Source: Flagellimonas aurea (GTDB lineage: Bacteria > Bacteroidota > Bacteroidia > Flavobacteriales > Flavobacteriaceae). Taken from it: DNA of 34,634 nucleotides. The notes beneath the pieces were generated by a model. That model saw only the letters and a program-made list of their open reading frames with translations, searched no databases and was not told where the DNA came from. Every line of letters begins with the position of its first letter. The stretch's first letter is position 1. Location: contig NZ_JAFLNL010000019.1 in NCBI RefSeq assembly GCF_017313785.1, positions 1 through 34,634 on the forward strand. The letters are read 5' to 3'. Made by a program: the position numbers and the translations under genes. Shown piece after piece: positions 7,746-15,891 of this stretch.

Positions 7746-8902
7746 TTGACTTCCGTTAAAAATTGTATCAATTGTTCCAAGAGGGGAAAAAGTCGGGACT
7801 CGAACCCTAGGGTGTCCCTCTCCTTGGGAGCAATGTCCCTGAATGCCCTTATGATGGTGGGGTTTTGCATTTGGGTGCATTCGTTAAAAATGGCATTGAC
7901 CCCTTCCTTCACTTGCTTGGAAAGCCAGTCCCCACGGGCATCGGCCACAAAGGAGATATACTGGTCCATCCAGACCGTTTCGTCATCCTCTTCGGAGATG
8001 CCCATCCCACGGGCATGGGCAAAGACATTTCCGTTGGGAAAGTCCCTGTACAGCGCATAAAACTTCTTGGCCACCCTGTGGCATTCCCGTTCGTTTTCAT
8101 CGGTGGGGACAAAGGCATCCATCCGTTTTTGGAACCCCTGTAGCAATATGGGGTGCCGTATTTTTTTCTCTATCCAATCCCCCACGACCTGTGCTGCCCT
8201 CCATTGGGAGGCCTGTCCGTGAAAATCCTCCCGTTCCCATTCTTCGGGGTTTTCCAAGAGCCATTCCCCGATGATCTCGTACTGCCAATGCAGGAAACTC
8301 TCCGCCCCACGGTAAAAGGGGATACCGATATGCAGGAGATAGGCGAACACACATTGCAGCAGCTGTCCCTGATGCTTTCGTTTTTTGTCCCGTAGCAGCA
8401 GGTACAGGGGAATGACGGGGATATAGAACAATACCGTTCCCGTCCCGTAGGTTTGGGTCGTGGTGATGTACCACTTTTCATCTTCGGTCATAAGGGACAC
8501 CCGTGTACCATAGCGGTCGTCTTGGAGTTTTCCCTGCACTTCCCACAAGGCCAGTTCGACATTGTATGGAAAACCGAAATGGCGGGTCGCCATGGGGCGT
8601 ATCCCGTAATAGCGGCACAACAGGGCAAGGCTGTGATGGCATTCCGCTTCCCTTTGTTCGGGATCTGACGGGACATCCGTTGCTCTGGACGGGCACAGTC
8701 TGGGCAGGAATTGCCCTTTCAGAAAACCATCGGCAACATGGAAACGGGAGCGGAGCGGGCGGTGTCGCCCTGTATTGCTTCGGCATCCCTTTGCCGTTTC
8801 ATTTCCCTGCAAAATCCTGCCATGCTGCGGTGCAGTCGTTGTTGTGGTTCTTCCTTCGGCACTTCGGCCATCCCTCCTATCTGGTATGTTTTCATGGAAC
8901 AT
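7742..8902 (-). CDS. PRTRC system protein F (N-terminus uncertain, possible frameshift)
   Basis: The body of this 386-residue frame (from about residue 55) fits the PRTRC F position and general character: soluble, mixed alpha/beta, with 'FGFPYNVELALWEV' and 'QYISFVADARGDWLSKQVKEGVNAIF'. It lies between C and B, as F does in related cassettes. The first 55 residues are Arg/Gly/Thr-rich and look like an out-of-frame reading. The +1 frame over the same DNA (8719-8895) gives a far more protein-like sequence that would join this one through a single -1 shift near 8720. So either the true N-terminus lies in the other frame or a separate small gene precedes F. Function is unknown. Confidence 0.7.
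   Translation of the reverse strand: MFHENIPDRRDGRSAEGRTTTTTAPQHGRILQGNETAKGCRSNTGRHRPLRSRFHVADGFLKGQFLPRLCPSRATDVPSDPEQREAECHHSLALLCRYYGIRPMATRHFGFPYNVELALWEVQGKLQDDRYGTRVSLMTEDEKWYITTTQTYGTGTVLFYIPVIPLYLLLRDKKRKHQGQLLQCVFAYLLHIGIPFYRGAESFLHWQYEIIGEWLLENPEEWEREDFHGQASQWRAAQVVGDWIEKKIRHPILLQGFQKRMDAFVPTDENERECHRVAKKFYALYRDFPNGNVFAHARGMGISEEDDETVWMDQYISFVADARGDWLSKQVKEGVNAIFNECTQMQNPTIIRAFRDIAPKERDTLGFESRLFPLLEQLIQFLTEVK
8719..8895 (-). CDS. Small overlapping frame, likely true N-terminus of PRTRC F or separate peptide
   Basis: This 58-codon frame starts at an ATG 7 nt inside the annotated F frame. It encodes a plausible charged helical peptide ('EVPKEEPQQRLHRSMAGF', then 'REMKRQRDAEAIQ') and stops at TGA right after 'MLPMVF'. 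A -1 shift at its end, in the tract GGTTTTCTGAAAGGG, would continue into F as '...MVFLKGQFLP...'. Its composition is much more natural than the overlapping F frame. It may be the displaced F N-terminus (frameshift, sequencing error or programmed slip) or an independent small gene coupled to F. Confidence 0.45.
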   Translation of the reverse strand: MKTYQIGGMAEVPKEEPQQRLHRSMAGFCREMKRQRDAEAIQGDTARSAPVSMLPMVF

Positions 8903-8921
8903 AGTGTTATTGGTTTGGTGT

Positions 8922-9143
8922 TTATCCCTTGGTTCCCATCACACTGTTAAAGTGGTATTCCATCCGGTCATCCTCCACTTTCGGTCCATCGATGCGGGCA
9001 TTGTTCAGCACGGGATAGGTATTGGCGTAAAAGTGCAGTACGGTCTCTGCGCTCCATTGCGGGTCGGGGTCTGCCAGTTGCACTTCCTTCCCGCCTTCCT
9101 TGAAAAAGAACACTCTGGGCAATATGGTCGCTGTCAACATCAT
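8922..9143 (-). CDS. PRTRC system protein C (ubiquitin-like small protein)
   Basis: This 73-residue protein is clearly PRTRC C: 'LPDP'-like 'LADPDPQWSAETVLHFYA', then 'YPVLNNARIDGPKV' and the conserved ending 'YHFNSVMGTKG'. The compact beta-rich size fits a ubiquitin-like fold, and the GT-K-G tail recalls the glycine-ending tails of E1 substrates, although it lacks a strict C-terminal Gly-Gly. Its start overlaps the E stop (ATGA). It is the natural partner of the ThiF protein in the same operon. Confidence 0.9.
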   Translation of the reverse strand: MMLTATILPRVFFFKEGGKEVQLADPDPQWSAETVLHFYANTYPVLNNARIDGPKVEDDRMEYHFNSVMGTKG

Positions 9144-9676
9144 TTTTTGTTTTTGGGTTTATCGTTCTTGTTTTCCTGCCCCGTGGTCTCGGGGGATTCA
9201 AAAAGGTCGGGGGCAAACTTTTCGGAGAGTTTGCGCTTGCGTTTGCGGATGTCGTTTTCGAATTCGGGAAAATCGCTGACGGCGGGCACCTTGCAATAGG
9301 CTTCCCTGAATTTCTTTTCCTTTTCCAGTGCATCGACCTTTTCCATGGCCTGTTTGAATTTCCGCTCTTTGTCCTTGGCCATTTCGGAGGCCTCTTTCGC
9401 CTTTTGCTGCTGCCTTAGATAGCTTTCCATTTGGACGGAAAGGTCGGAGGTCTGTTGCAGGGGCTGTGCGATGGCTTGAAAAAAGCCCGCATCCAGTTCC
9501 TTTGCGGTATGTTTAAGGACGAGGGGCGGTATGAGGTTTTGGGCACTGTCCCCGCACTCCCTGTTATGCAGCCGTATGGAGACCACCCATTGGCCGTCCC
9601 CGTTCTTTTTGAGGGTGAGCACCACATCGCCCGAGAGTTGCAGGGCTTCCACCCTTGAGAAAAAATTTGTTTTCAT
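9140..9676 (-). CDS. PRTRC system protein E
   Basis: The 178-residue product fits PRTRC E. The N-terminal half is a beta-rich domain ('LSGDVVLTLKKNGDGQWVV', 'LIPPLVLKHTAKELDAGFF'). A long Lys/Glu-rich coiled coil follows (about 100-140), then a basic tail ending in Lys-Asn-Lys repeats. It is the upstream neighbour of C with a 4-nt ATGA overlap, the usual gene order. The role is unknown; the charged tail could bind nucleic acid. Confidence 0.8.
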   Translation of the reverse strand: MKTNFFSRVEALQLSGDVVLTLKKNGDGQWVVSIRLHNRECGDSAQNLIPPLVLKHTAKELDAGFFQAIAQPLQQTSDLSVQMESYLRQQQKAKEASEMAKDKERKFKQAMEKVDALEKEKKFREAYCKVPAVSDFPEFENDIRKRKRKLSEKFAPDLFESPETTGQENKNDKPKNKK

Positions 9677-9699
9677 GTGTGTATGGATTATCGTTTATA

Positions 9700-9930
9700 T
9701 CAAAAAATCATTCCTACGAGTCCCCAAAGGATAAGCCCGTTGGCGACGAGGTACAGCATGCCTTCCACAAAAAGGGTGACAAGGGCAGGCAGGTAATGGC
9801 GAAAATGTTGCAGCCCTCCCCATCCCCTGCGGTAAAACCGCCGTGCACCGATAAGCAGGCGCAAGGCCACGCCCACGACCACTTTCAGTGTATCGCTGTC
9901 CGCTTCCCATAAATGTTGCAGTATTTCCAT
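9700..9930 (-). CDS. Small membrane protein in the PRTRC operon
   Basis: This 76-residue protein has two likely membrane stretches: a weaker one near residues 15-30 ('LKVVVGVALRLLIG') and a long hydrophobic one near 46-75 ('LVTLFVEGMLYLVANGLIL'). Basic residues lie between them. It sits 23 nt upstream of PRTRC E on the same strand and has a clean ATG. I do not recognise a family. An overlapping frame (9695-9910) lacks the hydrophobic logic and is a shadow. Confidence 0.55.
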   Translation of the reverse strand: MEILQHLWEADSDTLKVVVGVALRLLIGARRFYRRGWGGLQHFRHYLPALVTLFVEGMLYLVANGLILWGLVGMIF

Positions 9931-9951
9931 AGGTGTACAGGTTAAAGGATT

Positions 9952-10335
9952 TTATCCGTGGTAGGAAAAAAGCATGTCCACGGCCAACCGAAAGGGTCTG
10001 CTGCCGTTTCCCGCTTCGGCATATTTTACGATACAGTCAACGGTGAACAGGGCATTGTAGCCGTCAAAGAGTTGGTCGGCAAAGAGCCTTGGTCTTTCGA
10101 GCAACCGGCTTTGGTATTTCTCCATGGCCTGTTCCACCCGTTGGGCGAGGTCTTCCCAAAAGAGGAAGGTCAACAGGCCGTTGTCCCACGTCTTTTGGAG
10201 GTCTTCCCGATGTTCCTTCAGGTAGTCCACCCGCACGGCGATGTCGGAGAGTATGCCCGGCATTTCCTCGGGGAACAGTCCTGCCAACAGTTGGGCCTTT
10301 TCCACGTTGTTCCTATGTTTCAGTGATTTCATCAT
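9952..10335 (-). CDS. Hypothetical protein of the PRTRC/DUF932 operon
   Basis: The 127-residue product is soluble and helical, with 'LLAGLFPEEMPGILSDIA' near the N-terminus and 'RLFADQLFDGYNALFTVDC' in the second half. No catalytic motif is visible. It lies between DUF932 and the small membrane protein with short gaps, all on one strand, so it belongs to the same transcript. Two ATGs stand in tandem at the start (10335 and 10332). I do not recognise a named family. Confidence 0.6.
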   Translation of the reverse strand: MMKSLKHRNNVEKAQLLAGLFPEEMPGILSDIAVRVDYLKEHREDLQKTWDNGLLTFLFWEDLAQRVEQAMEKYQSRLLERPRLFADQLFDGYNALFTVDCIVKYAEAGNGSRPFRLAVDMLFSYHG

Positions 10336-10385
10336 ATCAGGTTTTAGGTAGGGTGGCCACTGTGGCGGCCACCCCTGTTCAACAA

Positions 10386-11456
10386 TCAGTTCATACTCAG
10401 GGCATCCGCCCCGATGCGTGCATAGCCGTTACAGAGTTCAAAGCTGCGGTTCGCCCTGAGCTGCGCCGTTCCCCCGAGCAGGGTGGATTTTATCTTGTCA
10501 TTTTCGGAGGAATAGGAGCGTACATTCTGATAATAGCCCGTAATGGCGTTGTATGCCCCGAACACGGTGCCCTTGGTGGTCACCATCTGTTGGGTATCGC
10601 AGGCCATGGCATAGGCAAAGGCGTCATTACAGGTATTCTTGAAATTCGCGGACAGGCTGTCCCTATCCTCATTTTTCAGGGCTTCCCATGTCTGTTTGTT
10701 GGGACACAGGGCCATTTCGATGAGTTTCTGGACGTGTTTGTCCGTAATGGGGGTCTTTGCCCAATGGTTAAAGATGTCGTCCAACTGGCCAAAGAAGGTA
10801 TCGGCCAGTCCCATGACCTTGCGGGCATCTTGTAGGCGTTGCCCCGCATTGGCGGTATGACGGATGCGCACTACTTGGGTCATATCCCTAAGCGCAGCAT
10901 TGAGGGTATTGCGGCACACTACCCTGATGGGGGTAAAGGCCACGGTAATGCTGCCCTTTCCGTCATGGGTATTGGTCAGGAAGATGTACTTATCGGTCAC
11001 ATCCTCCCCGCTCCCCACACGGATATAGCCGGGCAGTTTGGCGGTGATAAAGATACGCTCCCCCTTACCGAGCGCCCCTGCGGTCTCGTACAGGATGCCA
11101 TCCCCACCACCTACGATACCGTCAAAAAAGGAAAAGGCATCGGTATTCTGTACAATATGGTAGGAATTGCCCACTACCCCGAGGATCTGCCCCGTATCGG
11201 CCCTTCTGGTGGCGAAGTTGTCGGGCACGGGCATTTCTGTTTTTACGGGCAGCCCTCCCGCTTCGGTCTCGTCCTGCCCATACCAATGGGTGAACATGGG
11301 TACTTTTTCCACCTGAAAGTCCAGTCCTGCATAGCGGATGGCCTCCGCACTGGTGGGATGGTCGGTGACCACTTTTCCCAGACCGTGCCAAGCGGTCTGT
11401 TTCACGCTGAAGAAACTGTACTTTCCTGTTTTGCTGTTAAAATTGATGTCGTGCAT
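10386..11456 (-). CDS. DUF932 / phage-plasmid-like protein
   Basis: This 356-residue protein matches the DUF932 family often found on plasmids, phages and conjugative elements. It opens with 'SVKQTAWHGLGKVV', then has 'AIRYAGLDFQVEKVPMFT', 'ILGVVGNSYHIVQNTDAF', 'ITAKLPGYIRVG', and 'TPIRVVCRNTLNAAL'. These are the family's hallmark segments. Length is normal. It is the first gene of the minus-strand PRTRC transcript, and the structured GC-rich non-coding region lies immediately upstream. The function of the family is not established; the context suggests maintenance or replication of the element. Confidence 0.9.
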   Translation of the reverse strand: MHDINFNSKTGKYSFFSVKQTAWHGLGKVVTDHPTSAEAIRYAGLDFQVEKVPMFTHWYGQDETEAGGLPVKTEMPVPDNFATRRADTGQILGVVGNSYHIVQNTDAFSFFDGIVGGGDGILYETAGALGKGERIFITAKLPGYIRVGSGEDVTDKYIFLTNTHDGKGSITVAFTPIRVVCRNTLNAALRDMTQVVRIRHTANAGQRLQDARKVMGLADTFFGQLDDIFNHWAKTPITDKHVQKLIEMALCPNKQTWEALKNEDRDSLSANFKNTCNDAFAYAMACDTQQMVTTKGTVFGAYNAITGYYQNVRSYSSENDKIKSTLLGGTAQLRANRSFELCNGYARIGADALSMN

Positions 11457-11499
11457 TTTGAATGGATTTATGGTTAAACAATGATTTTACATCCCCAAC

Positions 11500-11525
11500 G
11501 TGCGGGATTTCTCCCTGTCCCGCAC
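11500..11525. repeat. Hairpin upstream of DUF932
   Basis: Perfect 8-bp arms GTGCGGGA (11500-11507) and TCCCGCAC (11518-11525) enclose a 10-nt loop. It lies 44 nt upstream of the DUF932 start, where it could act as an operator, as a leader hairpin, or as part of the origin region. Confidence 0.55.
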
Positions 11526-11578
11526 CGATTGTTCCCGCTCCTGTCCTCCCCTGCCCCCCGCCTATTTTTTTTGCCCTG

Positions 11579-11723
11579 AAAAGGACAAAGGAACAGTCAC
11601 TGCCCCGGGCAATCCCGGCGCACGGGGGGCATAAGTCCCGAAGGGTGGCACCGCCCTAGCGGGGCCATTAAGCGCCCCCCGTCCGGTGGGATTGCACACT
11701 TTCACTGTTCCTTTGCTCCTTTT
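11579..11723. repeat. 145-nt nested imperfect palindrome
   Basis: Outer arms AAAAGGACAAAGGAACAGT (11579-11597) and its near-complement at 11704-11723 differ by one extra base. Inside, GCAATCCC (11609-11616) pairs perfectly with 11688-11695, and ACGGGGGGC (11622-11630) pairs perfectly with 11674-11682. The loop (11631-11673) is itself GC-rich with a small CCGC/GCGG stem. Together they can form one long cruciform or hairpin. Such structures occur at replication origins, transfer origins and dimer-resolution sites. Confidence 0.65.
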
Positions 11724-11877
11724 GGGTAAAAAAAATTCCAGGACAACCCCTATCCGGTATGGGTTGGGGCCGTCATGGAATTGGTATGCCTATGGGCCAA
11801 GGGGAAGGTTGGGAAATGGAGGAAAGTACAGCCGTCCCCTATCCTTAATTAAAGCGTCAGGGATTGAAGGGGAAATC

Positions 11878-11896
11878 CTTTTCCCGTGGGGAAAAG
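11878..11896. repeat. Tight hairpin in the non-coding region
   Basis: CTTTTCCC (11878-11885) and GGGAAAAG (11889-11896) form a perfect 8-bp stem with a GTG loop. No U-tract follows on either strand, so it is not a typical terminator. Confidence 0.5.
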
Positions 11897-11982
11897 ATTG
11901 GACCGGAAAGCCCGGCCCCAAAGGGGGACGCCCAACGAGAAACGGAAAGGGAAAGTGCCCATACAGGCCGATACGATCATAA

Positions 11983-12006
11983 GATTTCCATCGGGGTACG
12001 GAAATC
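11983..12006. repeat. Short inverted repeat in the non-coding region
   Basis: GATTTCC (11983-11989) and GGAAATC (12000-12006) form perfect 7-bp arms around a 10-nt spacer. This is one of the cluster of hairpins between the divergent operons. Confidence 0.4.
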
Positions 12007-12329
12007 CACAATCCAGATTCCTAATAATTTCATTTCTTTGGGATTGGCCAAGAGACAGGGTCAGGCAACAACCATCAGGTAGAGAACAAAAATTTCGCAG
12101 ATGTTGAATAAAATAATTGGAGATTTTTGAATGATTGGAAAAGATATGCGAGGGTTTAGTAGCATAAAAAATACACTTTGATCTTTCTCAAAGAAGTACT
12201 ATATTGATACCCAATCAAAGGGAATATAGGATAGTACCAGTTATCCAATAGGAAAAAAACAACATCCTTGAATTGTACTGTTTATGAATACCAAGGAACA
12301 GGCAATAGAATTAAAGCACCAAATAACCA

Positions 12330-13643
12330 ATGGACCCCATTGAAAAAGGTAATATCGGCGAAGAATTTGTAAATGAAATTGCATTCAATTCCTTTCTTGA
12401 ATATTGGTGTTATCCGAGTCCAAAAGACGAATATGGAGACAAAAAGGAAATTTGCGATCTTCTCATACTATTTGGGGAGAACCTCATCATCATTTCCGTA
12501 AAAAACTATGAATTCAAGGAATTCTATTCAAGATATTTTAGGCGCACCATTGACAAAGCGGTAAAACAGATTTACGGAGCGGAAAGAAAACTGTTCAACA
12601 GCAACCGGGACATCTATATCAAGCATCCGAAAAGGGAAATCGAACGTTTTCCCAAGGAAAAAATCAAAAACGTTCATAGATTGATAATAAATCTTGGTGA
12701 AGGAGTTAAGTTTTACCCTTTCAATCAAGAAACGAAAGATGAAAAATTTATTACCCTTTGGGACAAAGAAGCGTATCAAACCATTATTCAAGAATTAGAT
12801 ACAATTCCGGACTTCTTAGAATACCTGACCAAACGAGAAGCTTTGTTCGAAGACAAATCGGTTACCATACTTCCCGGTGAAGAAGATGATTTTCCACCCG
12901 AAACAATGAAGCAATTTTGGGAATATGAACAAAACCATTCCACTCCAAAGGAGAGACAACGCATTATTGTTTCAGGAACAGAGCATGATATATTAGCATA
13001 CTATCTAAAAAACCAAAGGTCCTTTCCAGAATACTTCCAATCGGATGAGTATGATGGCATGTTTGTGCAAATAGATGGTAATTGGAGAGATTATAATCAA
13101 AGAGAACAGGTAAAGGACAAAAGGGAATTAGACAAGGATAGCTACTTCCTTGACGAGCTAGTCAAAAGGGAAATTCTAACTTCCCACGACGAAAAAGCAG
13201 TTGAATTGGCCACAGCGCTCATGTCGTTCAACCGATTTACACGGCGAATAATTTCCACCAACTTTTTAGAATTTTTTGACGCCTACAAGGACAGTGGAAA
13301 AGACTCATTTGCCCGACGATATGGTGACTTTAATGGTGTAGGAGTTGTATATGTCTTTTATGCACAAGAACTGCCTCAAGAAATGGTCAATACTCTTATA
13401 AGTATAGCCATGGAAAGTTTTTGTTTCTATTCGAATTATAAGAGTAAATCCATGATTTTAATTGCAACGACAACAGAATTCCGGCAATTTAAAATGGGAT
13501 TAATGAAAGATATTGTTCCATTTTCTAATGAGAAAGAAAAACAAATAAAAAAAGATATTAAAACGCTTGGGTGGTTTACACACCACCAAGAAATCAATTT
13601 TACTGAAAAAGAATATCCAGACAAGGAGGTTAAAAAAAAGTGA
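12330..13643 (+). CDS. PD-(D/E)xK-like nuclease-domain protein (NERD-like N-terminus)
   Basis: The N-terminus of this 437-residue protein reads as a restriction-endonuclease-like fold. 'GNIGEEFVNEIAF' is the first helix with an acidic residue. Next come Asp43 in 'EICDLLILFGENLIII' and the strand motif 'ISVKNYEF' (Ser56-Val-Lys58), the order seen in NERD and related PD-(D/E)xK proteins. The rest (about 130-437) is not recognised and is AT-rich in coding style, unlike the adjacent PRTRC genes. It is the first plus-strand cargo gene after the structured non-coding region. A nuclease role in defence or element competition is inferred. Confidence 0.6.
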   Translation: MDPIEKGNIGEEFVNEIAFNSFLEYWCYPSPKDEYGDKKEICDLLILFGENLIIISVKNYEFKEFYSRYFRRTIDKAVKQIYGAERKLFNSNRDIYIKHPKREIERFPKEKIKNVHRLIINLGEGVKFYPFNQETKDEKFITLWDKEAYQTIIQELDTIPDFLEYLTKREALFEDKSVTILPGEEDDFPPETMKQFWEYEQNHSTPKERQRIIVSGTEHDILAYYLKNQRSFPEYFQSDEYDGMFVQIDGNWRDYNQREQVKDKRELDKDSYFLDELVKREILTSHDEKAVELATALMSFNRFTRRIISTNFLEFFDAYKDSGKDSFARRYGDFNGVGVVYVFYAQELPQEMVNTLISIAMESFCFYSNYKSKSMILIATTTEFRQFKMGLMKDIVPFSNEKEKQIKKDIKTLGWFTHHQEINFTEKEYPDKEVKKK

Positions 13644-13759
13644 CCAACATTGGCTACCATTAGTGATATAATAAAAATGCAATTATGCCCAATGGTGGTA
13701 ATGTTCATTTATAGGGGAACTACCGATAACTATGTGTTTATACAAGCTTGGATTTAACT

Positions 13760-14434
13760 ATGAGTGATTTGAACAATTCAGAACGAATTTTATGTTTAAT
13801 AAAATTCGGAAAGAAGCAACATCTTGAATCTTTACTCCACCATGGAGCATTGTATTTCAATTCGCCAGAAATTTTCAACAACTTAAAGGCAAAAAACAGT
13901 GAACAAGGTGATGAAAATGAGGGTGCGATATGGATTGAAAACGTGCAGGCAGTACGGATAACCTGTAGTCACCCTACTCTAGGGGAATTCAAGTTTGATT
14001 CGGTACCAAACAGTCTTTCAAAACTGACCCAGTTCAATCACAATTTTTTGAGTTGTAGTTTCTATTGCATTACCAGCAAAGATTTTGAAAATACCAATAG
14101 GTTCACCATCGATGAAAGAATGACAGCATTCGGACAACATGCCCTTGTCATCAACAAACCAAAACTATTTATTGAGAGTTTACTGGCATCAGCCGATAGA
14201 GAGAACTTGGCCTTGTCCGGACAAAAAGTCGAATATATGGACCTGTCCCTAGAGGGAAGAATTGAAATGACCCCTTTTATTAAAAAGAACGACCACTTAC
14301 ATCAACGGGAATATCGAATCATCCTGAAAAACCAGTTTGAACCACGGTTGATTCCACTGGAAGGGATAAAAGATTGTGGTACGATTATCCCTTCCAAGAA
14401 TTTGATAGAAGGGACGTGGGAAGTAATAAATTAA
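13760..14434 (+). CDS. Hypothetical protein, small family common in accessory regions
   Basis: This 224-residue soluble protein opens with 'LCLIKFGKKQHLESLLHHG' and 'LYFNSPEIFNNL', followed by a 'GDENEG' acidic turn. The pattern recalls DUF2971-like accessory proteins, but I cannot confirm it. No nuclease or hydrolase motif is evident. I start at the ATG at 13760; 13748 would be a TTG. It lies 116 nt after the NERD-like gene on the same strand, so it may be its partner. Function unknown. Confidence 0.55.
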   Translation: MSDLNNSERILCLIKFGKKQHLESLLHHGALYFNSPEIFNNLKAKNSEQGDENEGAIWIENVQAVRITCSHPTLGEFKFDSVPNSLSKLTQFNHNFLSCSFYCITSKDFENTNRFTIDERMTAFGQHALVINKPKLFIESLLASADRENLALSGQKVEYMDLSLEGRIEMTPFIKKNDHLHQREYRIILKNQFEPRLIPLEGIKDCGTIIPSKNLIEGTWEVIN

Positions 14435-14528
14435 TATCTGAACCTATTTTTAGGAAAAGTATTGAATAAGATAAACGATTTTCAAAAGGTGATAAAGATC
14501 AACTTTAAAAATATTGACAGCATAAAAA

Positions 14529-15866
14529 ATGAACCCAAGGGAGAAAAAGGAAATTCTTAATAGTTTAAAGGAAAAGGAATTTCGGCAAGACCTTATTATT
14601 CCTTTGTTAAGCAAAATGGGATATTTAGCTCCGATTGAATATCACGGGATAAATGAAAGAGGAAAAGATATCATCTGTTTTGAATATGATAAACTTACTG
14701 AACAAAGGTTTTTGTCAGTAGTAGCAAAAATTGGTGATTTAACAGGGAATGCAGCCACAAATACCGGATTAATAACAATTGTGAATCAAGTTCAGCAAGC
14801 ATTTGACAACCCATATGAAGACCTATTTAATATGAGACAAGTTTTCATCAATGAGGTGTGGGTTATGACAACTGGAAAAATTGTTAGTGGGGCCCAGGAT
14901 TCGGTAATCAACACACTCCGAAAAAATAATCTCGATAAACAGATAAGGTTTATAGGTGACGACAGATTGATTCAATTAATTGATAAGCACTTTAGTATTT
15001 ATTGGAATTCAAACTCTGAGACAAAGGAAAGCGTAATTATTCAAAGGGATAGACTCATTACATTTATTGAATCCTTATTAGCGGCAAACAATGTTGATAA
15101 ATCCACTATAGAATCAGTAAGGTCCTCAATTCTTTATTCTTCTTTTAATCCACGCATTTCTAAAAATATCGAAGGACTTCATATTTCAAGCGTATCCCCA
15201 TATTCGGTTGAGTTAGGCAAAATTGATCCAGAGTTTGACGACTTTATAGTTTCCAGAACTTATGGAATAACGAGCAGAATATTTCAAGAAGCAAAGAAGC
15301 AATTATCATATAGTTTTTTTGAAATTGGGGAAACAATTGACCAAGCAAATAAAATTGTAAAGCTCACTAATCCCTGGGAATTTGTTGTGGAAGCCCAATC
15401 CAATCTAGGAAGGGAATATCCATTTGAAAGACCATATGGTGATGCTTCCAAATTTATGGACAATATTCACTACATGGAAGAAGGATTAAATGAGTTAAGA
15501 ATATTCAAAGCATTTTTAAGGAATAGAGGTAAAATAGATTGGGTTAAGGAATTGGCTAAATCTATTATGGACCTCTTACCAGAAATTGAAAAGATAATCG
15601 AAAATCATAAAGAGGAAGAAATAGTTTTCAACTATAAAATTGACAGCAAGGAAAATAAAATATTAATGGAGTATAACAAAAATAGCAGCACGATTTGTTT
15701 TACTTCAAAGTTTAAGCGCATGGACTTAAATGGTTTCCAACGAAATAAAGATGGGTCGCTAAAGCCTGCAAAAGTTATTGAAAATGCATTATTTGAATTT
15801 AGAGAGTATATAGAGAACCTATTGCAATACGATGAGGACAAATGGCTCCAAGAGTATGAAGACTAA
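14529..15866 (+). CDS. Putative restriction-endonuclease-fold protein with large C-terminal domain
   Basis: In this 445-residue protein the first 75 residues suggest a divergent PD-(D/E)xK core: a helix 'EFRQDLIIPLLSKMGY', then Asp47 in 'NERGKDIICFEYD', then the strand 'FLSVVAKIGD' ending in Lys67. The acidic residue normally two before the Lys is replaced by Val, so activity is uncertain. The remainder is helical with no recognised motif. Low GC and position within a run of small unknown genes mark it as cargo. It could form a unit with the PIN-like gene that starts 25 nt downstream. Confidence 0.5.
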   Translation: MNPREKKEILNSLKEKEFRQDLIIPLLSKMGYLAPIEYHGINERGKDIICFEYDKLTEQRFLSVVAKIGDLTGNAATNTGLITIVNQVQQAFDNPYEDLFNMRQVFINEVWVMTTGKIVSGAQDSVINTLRKNNLDKQIRFIGDDRLIQLIDKHFSIYWNSNSETKESVIIQRDRLITFIESLLAANNVDKSTIESVRSSILYSSFNPRISKNIEGLHISSVSPYSVELGKIDPEFDDFIVSRTYGITSRIFQEAKKQLSYSFFEIGETIDQANKIVKLTNPWEFVVEAQSNLGREYPFERPYGDASKFMDNIHYMEEGLNELRIFKAFLRNRGKIDWVKELAKSIMDLLPEIEKIIENHKEEEIVFNYKIDSKENKILMEYNKNSSTICFTSKFKRMDLNGFQRNKDGSLKPAKVIENALFEFREYIENLLQYDEDKWLQEYED

Positions 15867-15891
15867 TATAGTACACTCCCCCTTATAGCGT

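Larger units (their letters stand above)
11457..12329. other. Structured non-coding region, candidate origin or transfer site
   Basis: About 870 nt between the divergent DUF932 and nuclease genes have no convincing gene. The first 550 nt are GC-rich and carry at least four inverted repeats (11500-11525, 11579-11723, 11878-11896, 11983-12006). The last 300 nt are AT-rich and probably hold the promoter of the plus-strand cargo. Short frames across 11686-12107 have Pro/Arg/Gly-rich products and are discounted. A structured non-coding spacer beside plasmid-type genes fits an origin of replication or transfer, but no iterons or nick-site motif were recognised. Confidence 0.5.

Noticed and set aside
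10089..10835. 248-codon open frame on the plus strand
   Set aside because: It is antisense to DUF932 and its neighbour, which have clear family motifs. The product is Gly/Pro-rich and unmotivated.
11686..12107. Several overlapping short frames in the structured spacer
   Set aside because: The products are Pro/Gly/Arg/Lys-rich without motifs, several frames are open at once, and the DNA is dominated by inverted repeats.
12284..12343. 19-codon leader frame overlapping the start of the NERD-like gene
   Set aside because: It is too short to support. There is no attenuator hairpin or regulatory codon run, and chance ATG frames of this size are expected.
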